Shown: positions 13,984-18,715 of the stretch, one piece after another | Position numbering within the stretch: the first letter of the stretch is position 1 | Layout: each line of letters begins with the position of its first letter | Assembly (NCBI GenBank): GCA_964627045.1 | Contig: CAZVIK010000063.1 | Span: 1-18,715 of the forward strand | Length of the DNA: 18,715 nt | Source of the DNA: CAZVIK01 sp964627045 | GTDB taxonomy: Bacteria; Acidobacteriota; Terriglobia; Bryobacterales; Bryobacteraceae | Reading direction: 5' to 3' | The notes under the pieces: model-generated | The model's database searches: none | The model's input: only the letters and a program-made list of their open reading frames with translations | What the model was told of the DNA's origin: nothing | Program-made: the position numbers and the translations under genes

Positions 13984-16761
13984 CTACAGGCTGACCCGCA
14001 CCTCGTTGCTCGCGCGCGAAGCGGCCTCGATCGACAGCATCTGCTCCCCTGCCAGCCCGGCCGGTATCTCCACGTTCACCTGGTACAAGCCCGGATACGA
14101 TGGGTGCGGCCCGCTCCAGGTTGGGGCAAGCCGCCGCCCGCCAAGAATGACGGCCACCGGAAGGTCAGCGCCGAGCCCGGTACAATAAACCTCGAAGTAG
14201 TTGCTGCTGCGGACGGCAGCGAAGATCCCGGGTGCGGTGGCGCTCACCTCCAGGCGACGGAGTTCGGCGGTGCCGCCCGCCGATGAGATGAAGACGTCCC
14301 TCAGTCCTTCGCCCGCGCGCCCCGGCACGACAAAGTTCACCTGGCCCTGCGCCGCGTAGTGCAGTCCTGCGGGCTTGCCGTCCACCCACACGCGAACGTT
14401 GCCCAGGTCCACCGGATACGGCGGCAACCCGGCACCGGCGTCGGCGCCGAATCCGGAGCCGAACACCGCTGCGAAACTACCCGGCGCGAGCCCGGGAACA
14501 TAGGACGCCGCGTTTACGATACCGTCCACCGTGGCGTGTCCGCCGGCCTCCACTTGCGCGATGACGCCGCCCGCTCCATCTCTCGCCATTTCCACCAAGC
14601 CGTTGGTGTCGCTCCATACGCCGGCCGGCGTTACCGCGCTGAAGACGCGCACGGCCCCGTGGGGAACGTTGTCGAGGTCGGCAACCTGCATCCGCACCGG
14701 ATCGCCCGCCTCTTCCAACCCGAGCCGCAGGCTCGCCGGAGAGGCGGTCACCCGAAGGCGCGCGACCGTCGTCTCATAGGCCGCGTCGGATGGCTGCGCC
14801 ACAAGATCGTCAACCCCCGGGGCCAGGCCCGCGATCTCGAAGGTCGCTCTCGCCGCGCCCGCCGGGATGGTGACCGACGCCGGCGCCGAAGTAAACGCCG
14901 TGGAACCCTGGCGTGACAAAGCAAACGTCAGCTCCGCCACGGCCGGCTTCTCGATCGCGATCGCCGCCGTTACCGTACGGCCCACCAACACTCCCGACGA
15001 CGGGGCCACGGACCAATTCACCGCCCGGCGCAGCGCCGTCTCCATCGACGCCTCGCCGCCGGTCCATACGGCGAAATCGTCTTCGAACCTCAGACGGTAG
15101 TTTTCCAGCTTCTCCAGGTCGGCATCGTCGGGATGCGATCCCTCGGCCACAACCAGAATGAAAGCGCAGCGGAAACGCCGCTGGCTCACCGCCGGACCCG
15201 GCTTGCGCAATCCCTCCGTCCGCACCAACTCTTCGATCGTGATGTCGCGTCGCGTTCCCAGAAACGTGACAGGCCGCGCCGATGGCGGCTCGCTCGATGC
15301 CATCGACGAGTTGCGCACCACGAACATGGGCGGTACCTCGCTCGCGGGAATCAACCCCATCAGGTACCGGTCCAGCGCCGAGTAGCCCTCCACGGTTCCA
15401 CTCGTCGTGAATGTGCCGTCGCCGTTGTCGCGGATGCGGTTGCCTTCCAACAGCGACGCCTCCGAGTTGAAGTTGAAGCTCCAGTGCGCGCCGTCCGGCT
15501 TCAGCATGACGCGTTCGGTGTGGTCGAGCGGATCGCGTACGCTGGCGAATGCCAGGAATAGGTGGCCCGCCTCGTGGCCCAGGATCGTCAGCCCGGTATC
15601 GCCGGTGGTCTCGCCGCGATTGCGTATGCGCGAATCGGGACTCGCCGGGTACTGGCCGAGAGGCCCCATGTTCAACACCGACTGCAACCTCCGCGGCGAG
15701 CCCATCTCCACCCCCGTGTCGTGACCCGTCTCGCCGTATCCGGTGCGGTTCAGCGTGCGGACCGTAGCCTCATAGGCTAGCGCGCCCGGTGCGGCGGCTA
15801 CACCCATGTCGTTGAAGATCGCCAGGTAGTCGTAGGCGTCTTCATGCGATTGGTAGAACCGCGCCGCGGCGGCGTAGATATCGATCTCGCGGGCGTCGGT
15901 GAATCGCTCCGCGACGGTGCCCGATTGCTCCTCGCCGCTTCCGGTCCGAAACGAGACCAGCGATACCGGTCCGGCGGACCGGCCGGGTGAGATCCCCACC
16001 ACCGCCGCTCCCGACGCGACGCTCGCATAGGCGAATTCGATCCTCCCGGATGGGAACAGGCGGACCTGGAACGTGGATCGAGGGCCGGTTCCAGCCGAGG
16101 CGAATTCCGGCACTGCTATCCAACTCACCACCACCCGTTCGGCCGAAACGAACGTCCTGACCTCCGCCTGCGGACGCGAAGGGTCCAGGTCGCGAAACAA
16201 TGCCGCGATCCTGGGCGGTCCCGCCGTTAACCGTCCGAGCGAGCGGGCGCTGGAGGAGGCGTCCGCCGCGCCGAACGTCAGGTTACCGTCCGAATTCACG
16301 AAAACGTTTTCGTGCTCGCGGCCGAAAAACGGGAAGGCGAACGGCAGCGCCAGCGCCAGGCCGTCGTCGTCGCCCAGTCCGCCCAGCTTGGCGCCCGCCG
16401 CGGAGGACTGCGAGTCGTAGGACGCCTCGCCGCTCTGGTAGCGGTAGTTGGAAGCGCCGGCCCCGGCTGGCGTAAACGTAACCGTCGCGTAGCCCAAGTT
16501 AAATGGATGGGGCGGGGCGATAATGTCGCCGGAATCCCCCAACACGGCGATCTCGCCGATGTCCCGGGCCACGGTGCGGGGCGAGCCGGCTTGTAACAGC
16601 GGCGCTCGCGCGCCCCGCACGGCGTCGGCCCGGCGATGCACCGCCGCCATCTCCGGCGCTTTGGCCGCGTGCGTCCCGCAGGCGGCGTCATCCTCGCGCG
16701 GCCACAGCGGTACGGCCGCCAAGAGCGCAATCAGGAATAGAGAAATGGAACTTCTTCGCAT
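13984..16761 (-). CDS. Large secreted putative zinc metalloprotease with Solibacter-type C-terminal domain
   Basis: This 925-residue protein has a signal peptide at about 1-24 (RRSSISLFLIALLAAVPLW). Residues about 75-290 form a beta-rich region with FPFFGREHENVFVNSDGNLTFG, resembling NIDO-like or adhesive modules. A catalytic-like region has HEAGH at 396-400, an HExxH zinc motif in LTILGHEAGHLFLAF; the third zinc ligand is not obvious. Beta-sandwich-like repeats follow (AVAELTFALSRQGSTAF and others). Residues 745-925 match the module starting VNAASYVPGLAPGSFAAVFG, with GQVNFVVP and EVYCTGLGADLP, the TIGR03437-like C-terminal domain of Solibacter relatives. ATG 16761 follows GAGGGG and a TACAAT box; the open frame upstream to 17370 is an antisense shadow of the AIM24 gene. 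Secretion and domain calls are good; protease activity is inferred from one motif. Confidence 0.9.
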   Translation of the reverse strand: MRRSSISLFLIALLAAVPLWPREDDAACGTHAAKAPEMAAVHRRADAVRGARAPLLQAGSPRTVARDIGEIAVLGDSGDIIAPPHPFNLGYATVTFTPAGAGASNYRYQSGEASYDSQSSAAGAKLGGLGDDDGLALALPFAFPFFGREHENVFVNSDGNLTFGAADASSSARSLGRLTAGPPRIAALFRDLDPSRPQAEVRTFVSAERVVVSWIAVPEFASAGTGPRSTFQVRLFPSGRIEFAYASVASGAAVVGISPGRSAGPVSLVSFRTGSGEEQSGTVAERFTDAREIDIYAAAARFYQSHEDAYDYLAIFNDMGVAAAPGALAYEATVRTLNRTGYGETGHDTGVEMGSPRRLQSVLNMGPLGQYPASPDSRIRNRGETTGDTGLTILGHEAGHLFLAFASVRDPLDHTERVMLKPDGAHWSFNFNSEASLLEGNRIRDNGDGTFTTSGTVEGYSALDRYLMGLIPASEVPPMFVVRNSSMASSEPPSARPVTFLGTRRDITIEELVRTEGLRKPGPAVSQRRFRCAFILVVAEGSHPDDADLEKLENYRLRFEDDFAVWTGGEASMETALRRAVNWSVAPSSGVLVGRTVTAAIAIEKPAVAELTFALSRQGSTAFTSAPASVTIPAGAARATFEIAGLAPGVDDLVAQPSDAAYETTVARLRVTASPASLRLGLEEAGDPVRMQVADLDNVPHGAVRVFSAVTPAGVWSDTNGLVEMARDGAGGVIAQVEAGGHATVDGIVNAASYVPGLAPGSFAAVFGSGFGADAGAGLPPYPVDLGNVRVWVDGKPAGLHYAAQGQVNFVVPGRAGEGLRDVFISSAGGTAELRRLEVSATAPGIFAAVRSSNYFEVYCTGLGADLPVAVILGGRRLAPTWSGPHPSYPGLYQVNVEIPAGLAGEQMLSIEAASRASNEVRVSL

Positions 16762-16776
16762 GCCCCTCGTAGTCTC

Positions 16777-16786
16777 ATTGTAAGAT
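16777..16786. promoter_or_regulatory. Overlapping divergent -10 boxes
   Basis: The minus strand has TACAAT (16782-16777) for the secreted protease gene. The plus strand has TAAGAT (16781-16786) for the AIM24 gene. They share two base pairs inside a 48-base gap between the two starts, suggesting one region fires in both directions. No -35 elements are clear. Confidence 0.4.
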
Positions 16787-16809
16787 ACGGAGTCGAGGAC
16801 ACCGATACT

Positions 16810-17673
16810 ATGGCTTTCTGCACCAACTGCGGTTCCCGCATCAACGACGACGCACGGTTTTGTTTCGGCTGCGGCCAGCCCGTGGGGACTGCCGCCGGCG
16901 CGGCGGCGCCCCTGACGGCCATCGAACCCCTGGAGTACACCGTTCAGGGAGACAACCTTCAGGTCGCGCGGGTGAAGCTGAAGCCCGGCCAGGAGATCTT
17001 CTCCGAAGCCGGGAAGATGCTCTACAAGACCTCCAACGTCACCTGGGAAAGCCGCATGACGGGCGCCGATCTCGGTAGCAAGATCATCGGGGCCTTGAAG
17101 CGCAAGTTGATGGGAGAGAGCCTGTTCTGGACCTATTTCCGTTCCAGCGGTCCGGGCGAAGTCGGCTTCGCCGGCAGCTACCCCGGCCGTATCCAGCCCT
17201 TCGAGCTCGCCGTGGGCCAGAGCGTCATCGTCCAGCGCGACAGTTTCCTGTGCGCGCAGAACACGGTCCGGGTCGACATCGAATTCGTCAAGCGCATCGG
17301 CGCCGGCTTCTTCGGGGGTGAGGGCTTCATCCTCGAAAGACTTACCGGTCCCGGCACCGCGCTCATTCACGGGGGCGGCGACTTCGTGGAATTCAACCTC
17401 AAGCCTGGCGAGGTCCTTCAGGTCGACACCGGCTGCGTGGTCGGCTTCGACGCCTCGGTCACCTACGATGTCGAGTTGGCGGGCGGCATCAAGACCATGA
17501 TCTTCGGTGGCGAGGGCTTCTTCCTGGCCACGCTGACCGGTCCTGGCCGCGTCATCGTGCAGAGCCTGACGCTCGAAAAACTGCGGCGCGAACTAACGCC
17601 CACCCGCACCGGCGGCGACGAACGCGGCCCGCTCGGCGCTATTTCCAACATCTTTGGCAGCGAAGATCGCTAA
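16810..17673 (+). CDS. Zinc-ribbon protein with AIM24/TIGR00266 domain
   Basis: This 287-residue protein starts with a zinc ribbon: C4 and C7 in FCTNCG, C18 and C21 in FCFGCG. After an Ala/Gly linker, residues about 40-265 form an AIM24-family (DUF124, TIGR00266) beta-helix-like domain, recognisable by KLKPGQEIFSEAGKMLY, GEVGFAGSYPG, FFGGEGFILERLTGPGT and FGGEGFFLATLTGPG. The function of bacterial AIM24 proteins is unknown; the mitochondrial relative affects inner-membrane organisation. GAGG at about 16796-16799 precedes the ATG. The stop codon is immediately followed by an inverted-repeat element. A divergent promoter region is shared with the secreted protease gene. Confidence 0.93.
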   Translation: MAFCTNCGSRINDDARFCFGCGQPVGTAAGAAAPLTAIEPLEYTVQGDNLQVARVKLKPGQEIFSEAGKMLYKTSNVTWESRMTGADLGSKIIGALKRKLMGESLFWTYFRSSGPGEVGFAGSYPGRIQPFELAVGQSVIVQRDSFLCAQNTVRVDIEFVKRIGAGFFGGEGFILERLTGPGTALIHGGGDFVEFNLKPGEVLQVDTGCVVGFDASVTYDVELAGGIKTMIFGGEGFFLATLTGPGRVIVQSLTLEKLRRELTPTRTGGDERGPLGAISNIFGSEDR

Positions 17674-17804
17674 GAGCTGGTTGAAAAAGGCCCATCGCAG
17701 CCTGAAGTCAGCGCCACTCGGAGCCGTAAGCCCATGCTCCCGTGTGGCGTAGGCCTCCGCCTGTGTGGTCTTCACGGCTTCCTTTGGGCTTTTTCAACAA
17801 GCTC
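17674..17804. mobile_element. MITE-like inverted-repeat element, 131 bases
   Basis: Ends GAGCTGGTTGAAAAAGGCCC (17674-17693) and GGGCTTTTTCAACAAGCTC (17786-17804) are near-perfect inverted repeats. Inside is a second dyad, 17712-17724 with 17736-17749 (CGCCACTCGGAGC against GCTCCCGTGTGGCG). It has no transposase and begins on the base after the AIM24 stop codon. The plus-strand RNA would end in GGGC followed by five U, so it could also act as a terminator. Miniature element is my preferred reading; a long terminator stem is the alternative. No clear target duplication is visible. Confidence 0.6.
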
Positions 17805-17929
17805 CTGACTCCCGGGCCCGGTGGCGCTCCGGCGGAGCTTGTCCGGGACGGTACCCGGCGGGCATGACCCGCGCCGGCTGCTAAACCGCCCGCGCGTTCC
17901 GGCCGATACAAAGGCTGAGAACACCGCAA

Positions 17930-18679
17930 ATGAGCTTTGAGACTCCGGGCGAGCCGAGTCCCCCCGCCGGCAACGCGGACCTTCAGACTCAGTTCCTTGC
18001 CAGCCTCAACCACGAGATCCGCACGCCGTTGACCGGAATCCTCGGGATGACCGACCTGCTGCTGGAGACGCCGTTGGACGCCGAGCAGAAGGAATACGTG
18101 GCCACGGCCAAGACGTGCGCCGAAGAACTCCTCGGGCTTTTCAATAAGATCCTGGACTTTTCTGAACTGACCTCCGGGAGGATCACGCCGGCGCGGCGCG
18201 ATTTCCACCTCCCGGAGACCATCCGCGGGGCCGTCTCGCCCTTCACCGCCGCTGCCAGGGCCAAGGGTCTGCGGCTGGTATGCCGCTTGGCCCCTTCCCT
18301 CCCGCCGGTGGCCGTGGGCGATGCCGGGAGTCTACAACGCCTGGTCGCGCATTTGGTCGAGAACGCGGTCAAGTTCACCAACACCGGGCGGGTCGAGGTT
18401 TGCGCTTCCGCCGAGCCATCCGGCGGCAAGCCCGTCCTCCAACTTCGCGTCCACGACACCGGAGCGGGAATCCCCGCCGACAAGCTCTCCCGGGTCTTCG
18501 AGAGTTTCCACCAACTTGATGCGGGTCTGGCGCGGCGTTACGAAGGGTTGGGACTGGGCTTGTCGCTCGTCAAAGGGCTGGCCGCCCTGATGGGCGGCGG
18601 CGTACGGGTCGCCAGCGAACCCGGGAAGGGGACCACCTTCCTGGTAGACCTGCCGCTCGAGATTTCACAGGTCGGCGAG
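17930..18679 (+). CDS. Histidine kinase, truncated by contig end (probably hybrid)
   Basis: The 250 genuine residues show a soluble kinase with no membrane segment and a very short N-terminus. The H-box is NHEIRTPL with H28 and the helix pair of the dimerisation domain follows. The N-box is LVAHLVENAVKFT, the G1 box is DTGAGIP, and the ATPase ends with GLGLGLSLVKGLAALMGG. Short soluble H-box kinases of this BarA/TorS-like type usually continue into a receiver domain, but that part is missing here. From 18680 the frame continues into adapter sequence encoding artefactual residues (RSEERRVGKECS), so the true C-terminus is unknown. AAAGG at about 17910 is a distant ribosome site. The 125 bases between the inverted-repeat element and this ATG show nothing else I can name. 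Confidence 0.88.
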
Positions 18680-18715
18680 AGATCGGAAGAGCGTCGTGTA
18701 GGGAAAGAGTGTAGT
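18680..18715. other. Illumina sequencing adapter at contig end
   Basis: Positions 18680-18714 match the standard TruSeq read-through adapter that starts AGATCGGAAGAGCGTCGTGT and continues with GGGAAAGAGTGTAG. The last base deviates. This is not genomic DNA. Confidence 0.95.

Noticed and set aside
16762..17370. The minus-strand frame of the secreted protease stays open for 203 codons upstream, opposite the AIM24 gene.
   Set aside because: The AIM24 frame carries clear domain motifs, and a signal peptide with a ribosome site starts at 16761. The upstream part is a GC-rich antisense shadow.

Overview
The window is GC-rich and densely coded. It most likely comes from an Acidobacteriota genome of the Bryobacterales/Solibacter type. 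The clearest evidence is a large secreted protein (13984-16761, minus) whose last 180 or so residues match the C-terminal module first described in Solibacter (TIGR03437-like). Several -10-like boxes also lie almost on top of start codons. The right-hand end is a contig end: the last ~35 bases are Illumina adapter sequence, so real genomic sequence stops near 18679.

Layout. Bases 1-4397 hold a polytopic membrane protein, a convergent SAM hydrolase (DUF62), and divergently from it the tRNA 2-thiouridylase gene mnmA followed 4 bases later by an LpxL/HtrB-type acyltransferase. Bases 4488-9136 hold an exported type-B carboxylesterase, a uridine-kinase-like P-loop kinase, and a translationally coupled pair: a DUF1537 acid-sugar kinase and a PdxA-family dehydrogenase. 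That pair has the composition of known D-threonate/D-erythronate catabolic modules.

Bases 9219-12771 form the most interesting block: a sensor kinase and sigma-54-type response regulator on the minus strand, with a small exported Gly-rich repeat protein downstream and a small exported protein divergent from the kinase. Each of the three transcription units has a TGG-N9-TGC element resembling a -24/-12 sigma-54 promoter at a plausible distance. Short dyads of the form GTGCA-N5-TGCAY lie in spaced pairs on both sides of the block (9604-9650 and 12812-12856). I read this as a small sigma-54 regulon with its own candidate enhancer sites. The topology resembles zraSR/zraP, but neither flanking protein looks like ZraP.

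Bases 13068-17673 hold an isoprenylcysteine methyltransferase-family membrane protein, tRNA-Leu(UAG), the large secreted putative metalloprotease, and a divergent zinc-ribbon/AIM24 protein. Immediately after the AIM24 stop codon is a 131-base inverted-repeat element (MITE-like). The window ends in a histidine kinase gene that is cut off and has adapter-encoded residues at its end.
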